In this document: in pieces, positions 1 through 8,846 of the stretch
How positions within the stretch are numbered: the stretch's first letter is position 1
Layout of the letters: every line of letters starts with the position of its first letter
NCBI GenBank assembly: GCA_965226155.1
Contig: OZ245331.1
Span: 2,418,001 to 2,482,000 of the forward strand
DNA from: G965226155 sp965226155
GTDB taxonomy: Bacteria > Pseudomonadota > Gammaproteobacteria > Eutrophobiales > Eutrophobiaceae
Direction: 5' to 3'
Length of the DNA stretch: 64,000 nucleotides
Made by a program: the position numbers and the translations under genes
The notes under the pieces: generated by a model
Seen by the model: only the letters and a program-made list of their open reading frames with translations
Told to the model about the DNA's origin: nothing
Databases searched by the model: none

Positions 1-324
1 AAGATTTTAGAGAAAAGTGCTCTCATGACCCCTATTGCAAAACTAGCATATGGTTACTCAAGACTTGGGCGTCAGGATGATGCGCTAAGGTTGTATAATA
101 TATTTATGTCAATAGCGGTTAACATAGAACTCGTCAGACCAGGTGATTGGGCATTGTCATATTTAGCTGTCGGTGAAGTTGAAAAAGCTTACGATATTCT
201 AGCTAAATACCCTAATGAAGGGTTAGTTTCTTCCTTAGAAGAAATAAAGGTTAATCTAATGAATGATCCTGTGCTCGAACAACCCCGTTTTGTAAAATTG
301 CGCAAACAATTAGCCATTAATTGA
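1..324 (+). CDS. C-terminal part of a TPR-like protein (partial at window edge)
   Basis: The frame is already open at base 1, so the N-terminus lies outside the window; 107 codons are visible before the TGA. The visible part is all-helical in character. A helix of the type YSRLGRQDDALRLY, followed by SYLAVGEVEKAYDIL, resembles paired tetratricopeptide helices. The tail DPVLEQPRFVKLRKQL resembles the last repeat of TPR proteins attached to regulator or cyclase domains, where a D-P-x-L-x-x-x-P-R-F phrase is common. That family assignment is inference; what precedes it cannot be seen. The gene converges with the aldo/keto reductase on the other strand, 7 bp apart. Confidence 0.5.
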   Translation, partial: KILEKSALMTPIAKLAYGYSRLGRQDDALRLYNIFMSIAVNIELVRPGDWALSYLAVGEVEKAYDILAKYPNEGLVSSLEEIKVNLMNDPVLEQPRFVKLRKQLAIN

Positions 325-331
325 CAATTTC

Positions 332-1273
332 TTAAGGTAGGGCGTCTACAAACTCCGCCATCCGCTGACGCATAGTCTCATTAGGGAGTCTACCTATGGC
401 TCCTCCTAAGTTGTCGAGCATATGACTAACTTTGGTCGTTGCAGGGGTTACAACAGTAACTGCTGGGTGAGAAATTATATATTTGAGAAAGAAATGTGCC
501 CAAGAGGTGGCATCAAACTCACTTGCCCATTCCGGCACATTGCGTCCTGATACTCGCCGCCAAAGACGGGTACGGCCAAAGGGCAAATATATCATCACAC
601 CGATATTTCGTTTTTGTGCGAGCGGCAGAATAATATTTGCAGGCTCTCTATTGTCCACGGCGTAGTCCACGCCAATAAAGTCGATTGGTTCATTACGCAT
701 TATCTGTTCGAGATACTGGTACTGACTTGCTCTTGTTGATGTGACGCCGATGTAGCGTACTCGACCTTCGGCTTTAAGCTTTTTGAGTATCGTAAGTTGT
801 GTTTCTATATCGGCAAGATTGTGTATTTGGATAAGATCAATAGTTGATCTCCCGATATACCGGAAAGATGTTTCAATCTGAGCGCGCGCTGCATCAGGAT
901 CCGCATTTCTAGTAATTCTACTCGCCGCGTTAAGTTTGGTGGCCCAAAATACTTTATTTTTTGCATCAAGTTCGTTAACAATCCGTCCAGCGACCTCTTC
1001 GGAGGATCGGTAACTGGGCGCTGTATCAAAAACGGTACCACCATTATCGAATAATGTACGCATTACTTCAAGCAAAGCACTAGTGTCTTTATTACGTGTC
1101 ATCTGAGAAAAAGTGGCTGCACTCCCCAAACCCATCATTGGAATTTGTTCTCCAGTTGAAGGAATCGCTCGTGTGATAAGTTTATTTTCGGCCGCCGTTA
1201 GCAGCTGGGGGGTTAGGGACATGGCACTGCTTGCGATAGCAGTAAATTTAAGCAATCTGCGTCGTGTAATCAC
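332..1273 (-). CDS. Exported aldo/keto reductase
   Basis: A 313-residue NADPH-dependent aldo/keto reductase fold protein expected to reduce a carbonyl substrate. The catalytic tetrad is visible: Asp83 in GTVFDTAPSY, Tyr88, Lys113 in WATKL and His151 in IQIHNL. The N-terminus (residues 1-28) has three arginines followed by a hydrophobic run, compatible with a Tat signal peptide (RRRLLKF). This would make it a periplasmic member, which fits folding with cofactor before export. It is transcribed divergently from the MFS transporter at 1491 across a 217-bp gap, so the two may share a regulatory region. The substrate is unknown; the neighbouring exported redox genes suggest an aldehyde or ketone in catabolism, but this is inference. 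Confidence 0.85.
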   Translation of the reverse strand: MITRRRLLKFTAIASSAMSLTPQLLTAAENKLITRAIPSTGEQIPMMGLGSAATFSQMTRNKDTSALLEVMRTLFDNGGTVFDTAPSYRSSEEVAGRIVNELDAKNKVFWATKLNAASRITRNADPDAARAQIETSFRYIGRSTIDLIQIHNLADIETQLTILKKLKAEGRVRYIGVTSTRASQYQYLEQIMRNEPIDFIGVDYAVDNREPANIILPLAQKRNIGVMIYLPFGRTRLWRRVSGRNVPEWASEFDATSWAHFFLKYIISHPAVTVVTPATTKVSHMLDNLGGAIGRLPNETMRQRMAEFVDALP

Positions 1274-1490
1274 TAGACTTACTCAATAATCATAGGTGTC
1301 AAGAAAATGGGATCTTTATATATAAATATTTATAACAAGAAACTTAATTGTAGTGTACTCTTTTTAATATTATTTAAATATTCAATTCAATTATGAGCGG
1401 AAATATATCGTGTTTGGTATACCATAGAATTAAATCAAATTTACCTCAATCCTGAATTACAAATTAATAGTGCAATAACCAGGAGTACTC

Positions 1491-2861
1491 TTGACCACAA
1501 CTACATCTGCAAATGTTCGTGAATTCATCGATGAACAAAAGGTTAGTCGTTATCAAATACTGGTGGTATCACTTTGTGCCATCATTGTTATGGCGGACGG
1601 ATTTGATGCACAGGTGTTAGGTTATATTGCACCTAGCCTTAATGCAGACTGGAATTTGCAGCATGGCGCATTAGGGCCAGCATTTGGAATTGGTCTTTTT
1701 GGTATGTTGCTAGGATCTTTAATCATTGGGCCAGTGGCGGACCGTATTGGCCGTAGAAAAGTGATGATTTCTGCCACGTTGTTTTTTGGACTTTGCACTT
1801 TGGCAACGGTCACTGCTGATTCGCTATTAAGCTTGTCTGTATGGCGTTTTTTAACAGGGCTAGGGCTAGGTGCTACCATGCCAAACGCAATAGCACTCAC
1901 CAGCGAATATAGTCCCCGCCGAAGGAAAGCGACTATGGTGATGTTAATGTTTTTAGGATTTGGGATAGGGTCTGCTATTTGTGGTGCGGTTGCTGCAAAA
2001 CTACTTACAGTTTATGGCTGGACATCAATGTTCTTGATTGGTGGCATTATCCCTATTGCTCTAGTTCCTGTCCTAATTTTTGCCCTGCCAGAATCACCTA
2101 CTTTTATGGCACTACAAGGAAATCAGGATCAACGAATTAGATCCATTTTAAAGCATATAAACCCTGCACGAAATTTGAGTGAAGATACGCAGTTTTTTGT
2201 TAACGAAGAAATCGCTAGTGGTTATACAGTAAGTCACCTGTTTAGTAACCAGCGTGCATTAGGTACGCTCATGCTTTGGATAATGTATTCAGCAGGTCTT
2301 TTTAACTTATATTTTCTTATGGCCTGGCTACCTACAATTATTACTAATTTAGGTGTATCAATTGAGAGTGCCGCACTTATAACAGCAAATATGCAAGTCG
2401 CAATAACGGTCTCTACTTTACTAGTGGCAATTTTTGCTGATCGTATTGGTGTGCATAGGATACTACCTGTTTTATATTTTATGGCAGCAGTTTTTATTGC
2501 ATCAATAGGCTTAGCAGGGACTTCTTCTATCTCCTTGTTTGGATCATCAGCTACCCTAGTAGCTATAGTTGTATTTGGTGCAGGTTTTTTTGTTGGTGGT
2601 GGTCAGAATTCAGCAAATGCGCTTGCAGCAATATTCTATCCAACGTTTATTCGATCAACCGGCGTGAGTTGGAGTCATGGGATTGGTCGAGCTGCCTCAA
2701 TATTAGGACCCGTTGTGGGCGGGACATTTCTGTCCATGCAATTGGCACTGGAAACGATGTTCTTCATCATTGCAGTGCCGATGGTCTGTGCGAGCTTTGC
2801 TGCTTATGTGATGTATCGAAAGTACGATTCTACGCTGATGACAGAAGCAAAAAATGATTAG
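1491..2861 (+). CDS. MFS transporter, aromatic acid:H+ symporter (AAHS)-like
   Basis: A 456-residue major facilitator with about 12 hydrophobic segments. The AAHS signature is recognisable near the first helix (ADGFDAQVLGYIAPSL), together with the loop 2-3 motif GPVADRIGRRK. Members of this group (PcaK, BenK, MhpT types) import aromatic or other organic acids with protons; the actual substrate cannot be read from sequence. The start is a TTG at 1491 preceded by AGGAG at 1481-1485; no better ATG lies upstream in frame. A regulator gene is not found nearby. Its position beside a flavoprotein/cytochrome c cluster suggests it imports the product of periplasmic oxidation, which is inference. Confidence 0.85.
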   Translation: MTTTTSANVREFIDEQKVSRYQILVVSLCAIIVMADGFDAQVLGYIAPSLNADWNLQHGALGPAFGIGLFGMLLGSLIIGPVADRIGRRKVMISATLFFGLCTLATVTADSLLSLSVWRFLTGLGLGATMPNAIALTSEYSPRRRKATMVMLMFLGFGIGSAICGAVAAKLLTVYGWTSMFLIGGIIPIALVPVLIFALPESPTFMALQGNQDQRIRSILKHINPARNLSEDTQFFVNEEIASGYTVSHLFSNQRALGTLMLWIMYSAGLFNLYFLMAWLPTIITNLGVSIESAALITANMQVAITVSTLLVAIFADRIGVHRILPVLYFMAAVFIASIGLAGTSSISLFGSSATLVAIVVFGAGFFVGGGQNSANALAAIFYPTFIRSTGVSWSHGIGRAASILGPVVGGTFLSMQLALETMFFIIAVPMVCASFAAYVMYRKYDSTLMTEAKND

Positions 2862-2918
2862 AATAACTCTTAGTGAAAACTGCAGTGATTAATTTATTAT
2901 CTCAAGACTTAGGTAAGA

Positions 2919-3236
2919 TTATAAATTGCTATAAAATACCGCAAGATCATCTATATCTTTATCAGTAAGATCGACAGCCATCGGAGTCATCCAGTGATCA
3001 AAGCGTGTGCCATCCCGAAATGCTGTGAGTTGCAGGATCAGATAAGCCTGTTTTTGTCCTGCGAGGTTAGGCCAGAGGTCTAACTCACTTTTACCTAAAG
3101 GACCATGGCATGAAACACACTCTTCGGCTTTAGCTTTGCTAGCAGTATGATTATCAGCTAACGCAATATCAGTAATAGCGAAAGCTAGAAAAAAACACAT
3201 TAATTCTGAAAAATATTTCATATTTCTTTTTTTCAT
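2919..3236 (-). CDS. Small periplasmic class I cytochrome c
   Basis: A 105-residue protein with an N-terminal signal peptide (about residues 1-27, cleavage near IALADN) and one haem-binding CVSCH motif (Cys40, Cys43, His44). Met83 or Met86 in HWMTPM is the likely sixth haem ligand. The fold is of the cytochrome c553/c4 half type, an electron carrier. It lies 9 bp downstream of the flavoprotein gene at 3246-4748 and is probably cotranscribed with it. A paralogue with the same WPNLAGQKQ and FRDGTR phrases lies upstream of the flavoprotein, so the flavoprotein is bracketed by two related cytochromes. This suggests they accept electrons from it (inference). Confidence 0.85.
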   Translation of the reverse strand: MKKRNMKYFSELMCFFLAFAITDIALADNHTASKAKAEECVSCHGPLGKSELDLWPNLAGQKQAYLILQLTAFRDGTRFDHWMTPMAVDLTDKDIDDLAVFYSNL

Positions 3237-3245
3237 GGTTATTTA

Positions 3246-4748
3246 CTAAACGTGTCCAAGGTAGGTATAAAAAACAGATTTTGGGTCATACTTTTTACGC
3301 AATTGCACCAGTCGTTTCCAACTTGCCTCTGAAAAGCACTGCTGCACATGATGAGGGTAGCGATGTGGATCAATCTCATTAATGTAACGTCCATTTGCTA
3401 GTGGCTGAACATTTGCTACGGCTTCATCCATCCATTCATTGTTAGAATCTATATCATCTTCTTTCTCAGCAATCACATACCATGAAAGAATACTTTCAGC
3501 ATTTGTTTGCAGACAGCTTGTATTGTCTTCTTTGACTGGGTTGATACCCCATGCTGCAAGGATCCATGTTCGAAGTGAAGCAGGTGGTGTTTTTTGCATT
3601 TGTTCTGCAAGCATCATCATTCCCTTACCAGGGTCATCCAACCAAATATTTTCAACATTAGTCCGATTTGGACTTGAGTAATCAGTGGGTGGTGGGGTAA
3701 AAAGTTGCATATGAGATAGATGAATTCCTTCTCTTTTTGCAACGCTTATTTCACTTAACTGGCTCTGAGTGACTGGCAACATGACATTTTTTGCATCATC
3801 TTCTGAGTCGGCAAAAGCAAAGATACTGACTTCAAAAACGAGATCTCGCTCAGTATATGGTTTATTGCGAGGATGGAATCGCCCCACCTTTCCAATGACT
3901 TCCAAACGTCTATCTTTTTTATCTCGTATTTCATCCAGTTCATTAATACCAGAAGATAGTTTATCAATAGGCACAATGTAATGATTTAATACTGTGACGG
4001 GATGCACAGGGTAGAGTTGTAATTTATAGCGGACTGCTACACCAAAAAATCCAGGCCCAACGCCTCGTATTGCCCAATGCAGTTCCTTATTGTCATTGGC
4101 TGAAGCAATAACTTTCTTGCCGTCAGCTAAAATGATTTCAGCGGCGAGAATAGATCGAGAAGCAAGGTCCAATTCTCCCATGTTCCATCCATTGCCCCCT
4201 CCTAACAAATAACCACCCAGTCCGACAAGACCAGTATGAGCTGATGGGAATACCAAGCCGTGTTCAAGGGTCGCCTCATTGAGCTCTTCGCTGCGTATGC
4301 CTGGTTGAACCCATGCAGTATTAGTTGCTGTATCAACCTCGACTTTTTGCAACGGTGAAATATCAAGCAATATTCCACCTTCACGCAAGACTGCCTTTGC
4401 CGGATTATGACCAGCAGATCTAACTGAAATCATCAATCCATTGGTTCTAGCATAATTGACAGCATCTATGACATCCTGTTCTGATTGTGCTTGGATGATG
4501 GTGTCAGGATAACGATTCGGTTTGAATTTGTACCAAATCATACTACCTCGCCATAAGTTATAATTTGGATCACCGCGGTTAATGATCCTGCCTTTAATAT
4601 TTTTTAAACCATCAGTAAGGTTTTGTGCCAGCGCGCAAGAGGAACTAAAAATACTAAAGTTACTGGCTATAAAAAGGCCGCCTAAGCGTTTTAGGAAACT
4701 GCGTCTGATTTCGGTGGTTTGACTGATGGGTGTGATTTTATTTTTCAT
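3246..4748 (-). CDS. Tat-exported FAD-linked oxidoreductase (BBE-like)
   Basis: A 500-residue flavoprotein. Residues 1-42 hold a Tat-type signal (IRRSFLKRLGG plus hydrophobic stretch). Residues about 75-250 form a PCMH-type FAD-binding domain, with His114 in RSAGH as the probable covalent 8-alpha-histidyl FAD site, followed by GLGGYLLGGGNGW. The cysteine used for a second covalent bond in bicovalent berberine-bridge enzymes is not seen in the PSAHTG segment, so attachment is probably single. The C-terminal BBE motif is present (YINE ... WKRLVQLRKKYDP). The family oxidises alcohols, sugars or phenolics. Two cytochromes c flank it, suggesting a dehydrogenase passing electrons to cytochrome c, as in p-cresol methylhydroxylase-like flavocytochromes; the substrate is unknown. 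Confidence 0.85.
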   Translation of the reverse strand: MKNKITPISQTTEIRRSFLKRLGGLFIASNFSIFSSSCALAQNLTDGLKNIKGRIINRGDPNYNLWRGSMIWYKFKPNRYPDTIIQAQSEQDVIDAVNYARTNGLMISVRSAGHNPAKAVLREGGILLDISPLQKVEVDTATNTAWVQPGIRSEELNEATLEHGLVFPSAHTGLVGLGGYLLGGGNGWNMGELDLASRSILAAEIILADGKKVIASANDNKELHWAIRGVGPGFFGVAVRYKLQLYPVHPVTVLNHYIVPIDKLSSGINELDEIRDKKDRRLEVIGKVGRFHPRNKPYTERDLVFEVSIFAFADSEDDAKNVMLPVTQSQLSEISVAKREGIHLSHMQLFTPPPTDYSSPNRTNVENIWLDDPGKGMMMLAEQMQKTPPASLRTWILAAWGINPVKEDNTSCLQTNAESILSWYVIAEKEDDIDSNNEWMDEAVANVQPLANGRYINEIDPHRYPHHVQQCFSEASWKRLVQLRKKYDPKSVFYTYLGHV

Positions 4749-4879
4749 TATGGCAAATATATTAATTAAAGAAGATAACGTGGTCAGGAATTACATTCTA
4801 AACATTATTGACTGCACGAACCAATGTTTTCTAAAGTTCACTTTATATTGAGGTAGCTCTTTTGTGTGAGTATTAAACA

Positions 4880-5188
4880 TTATTTCATACTGCTGTAATA
4901 TGCTGCTAAATCTTCAATGTCCTGATCGCTCAGCGGTTTTACTGTTGGAGCCATTGTGGGATCAGTCCGTGTACCGTCACGGAAATCCTTAATTGCTTTC
5001 ACTAGATAACCTTGTTTTTGGCCGGCTAAGTTTGGCCACAATTCATAGTTACCGATACCATTCATACCATGACATGCCGCACAGATAGCGGACTTAGATT
5101 TGCCCGCTTCAGCATCACCAGCAGCAATTGTCATATTTGACACAACTAGCATGAAGCATGCTACTATAAATTTGTTCAAGATTTTCAT
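4880..5188 (-). CDS. Small periplasmic class I cytochrome c (second paralogue)
   Basis: A 102-residue cytochrome c when the start is placed at the ATG at 5188, preceded by AAGGGG about 7 bases upstream. A longer frame starting at 5230 would add a non-signal leader and is less likely. The signal peptide covers residues 1-23 (cleavage near IAAGDA). The haem motif is CAACH (Cys36, Cys39, His40), and Met79 in PTMAP is the probable axial ligand. It shares WPNLAGQKQ and DFRDGTR with the cytochrome at 2919, indicating duplication. It lies 131 bp upstream of the flavoprotein gene on the same strand and is probably part of the same transport chain. Confidence 0.85.
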   Translation of the reverse strand: MKILNKFIVACFMLVVSNMTIAAGDAEAGKSKSAICAACHGMNGIGNYELWPNLAGQKQGYLVKAIKDFRDGTRTDPTMAPTVKPLSDQDIEDLAAYYSSMK

Positions 5189-5307
5189 TAAATTACCCCT
5201 TAGTTTAGATATACGCTGTCTTCTTATCAATTCTGAGTGTTTAGTGATTTAATCGTACCATATTGATACTCGATCTAAAAACACATATATATTTGTCATG
5301 TGTGTTG

Positions 5308-5340
5308 TGGAATAGTTGCATTTTTTGTTACGCTATTCCA
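5308..5340. promoter_or_regulatory. Inverted repeat in divergent promoter region
   Basis: TGGAATAG at 5308-5315 and CTATTCCA at 5333-5340 form a perfect 8-bp inverted repeat with a 17-base spacer. It lies between the divergent genes starting at 5188 (cytochrome c, minus) and 5377 (plus). It could be an operator for a dimeric regulator or an RNA hairpin in the 5377 leader. No regulator gene is visible nearby. Confidence 0.3.
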
Positions 5341-5376
5341 TGATTCACAATACACAAATGGAGGAGTCGCAACCTA

Positions 5377-6186
5377 ATGTATAACTTGATAATCAATCTT
5401 AAAATAGTACTTGGAGCCTGTTTGATCATTCTCGGTACTAATGCCATTGCAGCAGAACAAAAGCATATCGTTATCTATGGCGCAACCGGCAAAGTAGGAT
5501 CTCATGTTATGTTAGAGGCACTTGCTCGTGGACATAAGGTCACGGCTGTCACGCGTGATCTTAAACGAATTAAAGAGAAATTTAAGATTGATGGTCCGGT
5601 CGCGGATAATTTCATCCCAGTCCAGAGTGATGTCACTGATCTAGATTTAGTGAGTAAAACGATATCGGGTGCGGATGTGGTGATGGTAGCTGTCGGTTAT
5701 TCTGGATCCCCAGATAATGATCCGGCTAAAACGGTTCAATATATAGCGGCAAATAATCAAATTGCGGCATCTAGAAAGCTTGGTAATGCAGCCCCTCGAA
5801 TTATTCAGTTTACTGGCACTAGTACATTACGTATTGGAGATGGTTATCTACGAGATTTGATACCAGTGAGAGAGGACACAGGACCCGGGACCAAGGCGCA
5901 TGCGAATAGCTACGGACATCTTCTTGCGCTTGAAATGTATCTATCGGTTTCCGATGTAAATTGGACTATTTTTTCACCCAATCTTACAGGGAGTGCTAAG
6001 CGAGGCGTTCGTACTGGAAATTTTCAAACTAGTTTGGCAATAATCAATGCTGAAGTCGATAAATCGAAAGAATTCAAAGAATTTGATTATCTCCGTCCGT
6101 TATCGTGGGAGGATTTCGGCGTCGCTATCGTAAATGAAATTGAAAATCCACAATACATCAGGAAACAATTTACTGCCTACTATTGA
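5377..6186 (+). CDS. Exported NAD(P)-binding SDR-like protein
   Basis: A 269-residue atypical short-chain dehydrogenase/NmrA-like protein. Residues 1-26 form a signal peptide (hydrophobic run ending in NAIAAEQ). The dinucleotide-binding motif GATGKVG occupies residues 35-41. The catalytic Tyr-x-x-x-Lys of classical SDRs is not obvious, so it may be a redox-inactive or atypical member (NAD(P)H-binding family). A good ribosome site (GGAGG, 5359-5363) precedes the ATG. A signal peptide on a nucleotide-binding protein is odd, because NAD(P)H is scarce in the periplasm; several neighbours are also exported. It ends just before the arylsulfotransferase-like gene. Confidence 0.7.
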   Translation: MYNLIINLKIVLGACLIILGTNAIAAEQKHIVIYGATGKVGSHVMLEALARGHKVTAVTRDLKRIKEKFKIDGPVADNFIPVQSDVTDLDLVSKTISGADVVMVAVGYSGSPDNDPAKTVQYIAANNQIAASRKLGNAAPRIIQFTGTSTLRIGDGYLRDLIPVREDTGPGTKAHANSYGHLLALEMYLSVSDVNWTIFSPNLTGSAKRGVRTGNFQTSLAIINAEVDKSKEFKEFDYLRPLSWEDFGVAIVNEIENPQYIRKQFTAYY

Positions 6187-6193
6187 TCGATTG

Positions 6194-7753
6194 ATGCAAA
6201 AATTTATGCGTAAAGAAATAATTAGAAATTTCTGCTTACTTCTTGCCATTATTTTTACTTTGTTGCACAGCTCAGCTGGTGCCTATGAAACGTTTCGTGG
6301 CCCATCAGAATTAATTTACTGGGATCCGCAAAAGGCAGATTATGGGTATGTCATGTTCTCGGTCTGGCCAGATCGAGATGATCACGAATACACGTATCTG
6401 ATCGACATGCAGGGTAATGTGGTAAATAAATGGAAAACAATAACACCTGCATACGAGGGACAAGGTTATAACATAGAGAAGACGGCCATGTTGACTGAAA
6501 AGGGCAGTATCATTCAGGGGATAACCAACTTTAGTACAATAAGCAAGGAAGAAAAGTCCTCTAAAAATATACTGCAAGAGCTCGACTGGGAAGGCAATCT
6601 TATCTGGGAGTTTAGTGATCAGCGTGAAGGTTACGTCTACCATCACGATTTCAAGCGAATTTGGAATAACCATCTCAATGAATGGACCCTCATTTTTACC
6701 TCACAAATCCCGATGAGCCAGGCACAGGCGAAGGCGGCAGGGGCAGATCCTTCGGTGCTATGGAATGCTGCACCGGATGGGGTAGTTGAAGTTGATATGA
6801 AAGGCAACATTGTCTGGGAATGGTGGTCGTTGGATCATGTCATCCAGGATCAAAATCCAAACTGGCCCAATTACGGTGTGCTTTCAGAACATCCTGAAAA
6901 GTTTGATCTGAATTGGGGAGAAGGATTGGCCTCGACCCCAACTCGCCAATTCAAGAAAACCGATTACACCCACCAGAATGCATTGAACTACAATCAGACG
7001 TTAGATCAAGTGGTTGTGAGTAATTCAATCATGGGTGAGTTTTATGTTATTGATCATGGCGGGACGTTTGTTGTTGGTGATTTTGAATCCAGTAAAGCAC
7101 TGGCGGCGGGTTCTGAGGGTGACATCATGTATCGATGGGGAAACCCGAGCGTATATGATTCGGGTAAGCCGCCCTCATATAATGCCAATGGCAATACTGC
7201 ATCCGATGGAGATCAGCAACTATACCATCACCATGATATTCAATGGATCGAAGACAGTTTACCAGGGGCAGGGCACTTTCTTGTTTTTAATAATGGATCT
7301 CGATTTGCCGGCGAGACCCGTTCAGAACTCATCGAGATCAATCCTTATGCAGGTGCCTATCCGACTGCACCTTACCTTTCGGAAGTCGCAGCAGGTGGCC
7401 CGAATAATCAGATCGTTTGGAGTTTCGCGTCTCGGTTACCCAATAGTTTTTATAGTTATAATATTTCAGGCGTTCAGCGTCTTCCTAATGGAAATACGTT
7501 AGGCATTTCTGGTCGTCATGGGCACTTTTTCCAAGTCACTCCAGAGGGTGAGGTGGTTTGGGAATATATTAATCCGGTCATAGGAGGCCAAATTCCTAAA
7601 GACGCCGGTCTGGATGATATATATAAGAAAGTTCTGACGGATGCTGATGCAAACCGCATATTCAAAGGGCGTTGGTATCCCCCTGATCATCCTGGGTTTG
7701 TAGGCAAAGATCTCACACCTAAAGGTAAGATTACCGATGTATTGCCAAACTAA
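6194..7753 (+). CDS. Arylsulfotransferase (ASST)-like secreted protein
   Basis: About 519 residues from the ATG at 6194 (a second ATG at 6206 is also possible). The frame extends upstream to 6134 but would overlap the previous gene by about 50 bp. A signal peptide follows (ILTLLHSSAGA-type hydrophobic stretch). The body shows repeated beta-propeller blades with W-x-W/F turns (DWEGNLIWEF, MKGNIVWEWW, EGEVVWEY). It also shows histidine-rich stretches such as DYTHQNALNY and HHHDIQWI that match the PLP-independent bacterial arylsulfotransferase family. Those enzymes move sulfate from one phenol to another in the periplasm through a sulfo-histidine. A sulfatase gene lies 1.1 kb downstream, consistent with handling sulfate esters. 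The substrate is not known. Confidence 0.75.
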   Translation: MQKFMRKEIIRNFCLLLAIIFTLLHSSAGAYETFRGPSELIYWDPQKADYGYVMFSVWPDRDDHEYTYLIDMQGNVVNKWKTITPAYEGQGYNIEKTAMLTEKGSIIQGITNFSTISKEEKSSKNILQELDWEGNLIWEFSDQREGYVYHHDFKRIWNNHLNEWTLIFTSQIPMSQAQAKAAGADPSVLWNAAPDGVVEVDMKGNIVWEWWSLDHVIQDQNPNWPNYGVLSEHPEKFDLNWGEGLASTPTRQFKKTDYTHQNALNYNQTLDQVVVSNSIMGEFYVIDHGGTFVVGDFESSKALAAGSEGDIMYRWGNPSVYDSGKPPSYNANGNTASDGDQQLYHHHDIQWIEDSLPGAGHFLVFNNGSRFAGETRSELIEINPYAGAYPTAPYLSEVAAGGPNNQIVWSFASRLPNSFYSYNISGVQRLPNGNTLGISGRHGHFFQVTPEGEVVWEYINPVIGGQIPKDAGLDDIYKKVLTDADANRIFKGRWYPPDHPGFVGKDLTPKGKITDVLPN

Positions 7754-7833
7754 GCTGATAGTAAGCAGAAAGCGAAGTAATGGCGCGCATATAGCTCGAT
7801 CGCATCGAATGGCTACTAAAGATTTTAATTAAA

Positions 7834-8793
7834 ATGTACATGGAAATTATGATGAAGACTGATCGAATAATTCATTTAATAGGCTTTAGAGTTGCTCTTA
7901 CTATCGCCTTAATGTCTATTGCACTAGGCTCTCCTGCACAACAGTCCATAAACACTGCTGAACCTCCCGCCATTACCAAAATTACTGATATCACATACGG
8001 TGTGACAGACGAGCGTGAACTAAAATTAGACATCTATCTGCCAACAGGGAAAGTGAACCCTCCGTTAATAATTTGGGTGCACGGAGGTGCATGGCGAGCT
8101 GGATCAAAAGATTCGTCTCCTGCACGACCTCCAGTACAATCGCCTACCACACCGTTCGTGATGAGTGGGTTTGCAATGGCGAGTCTAGACTTTCGGCTTT
8201 CCACGGAGGCAAAGTTTCCAGCTCAGGCGCATGATATTAAAGCGGCCATCCGTTTCTTGCGCGGCAATGCTGCTAAGTACGGATACAATGGCAAACGTAT
8301 TGGTATTGTTGGCTTCTCCTCTGGTGCACATCTTGCGGCCCTCGTGGGCGTGACTAACGATCACAAAGAATTAGAAGGAACAGTTGGAGACTATCTGGAA
8401 CAATCATCTGACATTGATGCGATTGTAAGTTACGCCGGCGCTTCAAACCTAACGACTATTTTGCAACAGTCCACCCCACGTGGTCTGAAAATGCGAGGCC
8501 CAGCTTTAAAGCTGCTACTAGGTGGTCTGCCAGATAAAGAGGTAGAGCTAGGACAATTGGCTAGCTCTGTATTTCATGTAGACACTAACGATCCCCCATT
8601 GCTACTGTTACATGGCGATCAGGATCCACAGATGCCTATCAACCAATCTCATGAACTTCATGGTGCCTATAAGGCACACAATCGAGAAGTTCATTTTGAG
8701 GTTGTATCTGGTGCTGCACATGTTAGCACGTTGAACCCAGCAGTACAGCGAGTTGAGTTGGTTAAGGCATTCTTTGACCAGCATCTTCGCTAG
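7834..8793 (+). CDS. Secreted alpha/beta hydrolase (esterase/lipase, BD-FAE-like)
   Basis: A 319-residue alpha/beta hydrolase. The N-terminus carries a hydrophobic signal (about residues 16-36). The oxyanion-hole motif HGGAW lies at 83-87, the nucleophile elbow GFSSGAH has Ser163, and the probable acid and base are Asp264 (HGDQD) and His296 (GAAHVS). This is the hormone-sensitive-lipase/BD-FAE type, which cleaves carboxylic esters such as feruloyl or acetyl esters. Several ATG codons at the beginning (7834, 7849, 7852) leave the exact start open. It sits between the arylsulfotransferase-like gene and the sulfatase, forming a three-gene secreted set. Confidence 0.8.
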   Translation: MYMEIMMKTDRIIHLIGFRVALTIALMSIALGSPAQQSINTAEPPAITKITDITYGVTDERELKLDIYLPTGKVNPPLIIWVHGGAWRAGSKDSSPARPPVQSPTTPFVMSGFAMASLDFRLSTEAKFPAQAHDIKAAIRFLRGNAAKYGYNGKRIGIVGFSSGAHLAALVGVTNDHKELEGTVGDYLEQSSDIDAIVSYAGASNLTTILQQSTPRGLKMRGPALKLLLGGLPDKEVELGQLASSVFHVDTNDPPLLLLHGDQDPQMPINQSHELHGAYKAHNREVHFEVVSGAAHVSTLNPAVQRVELVKAFFDQHLR

Positions 8794-8846
8794 TTACAAA
8801 TATAATTGGCTCATTATATTTGTTGGAGGACATCCTGAGAATTAAA

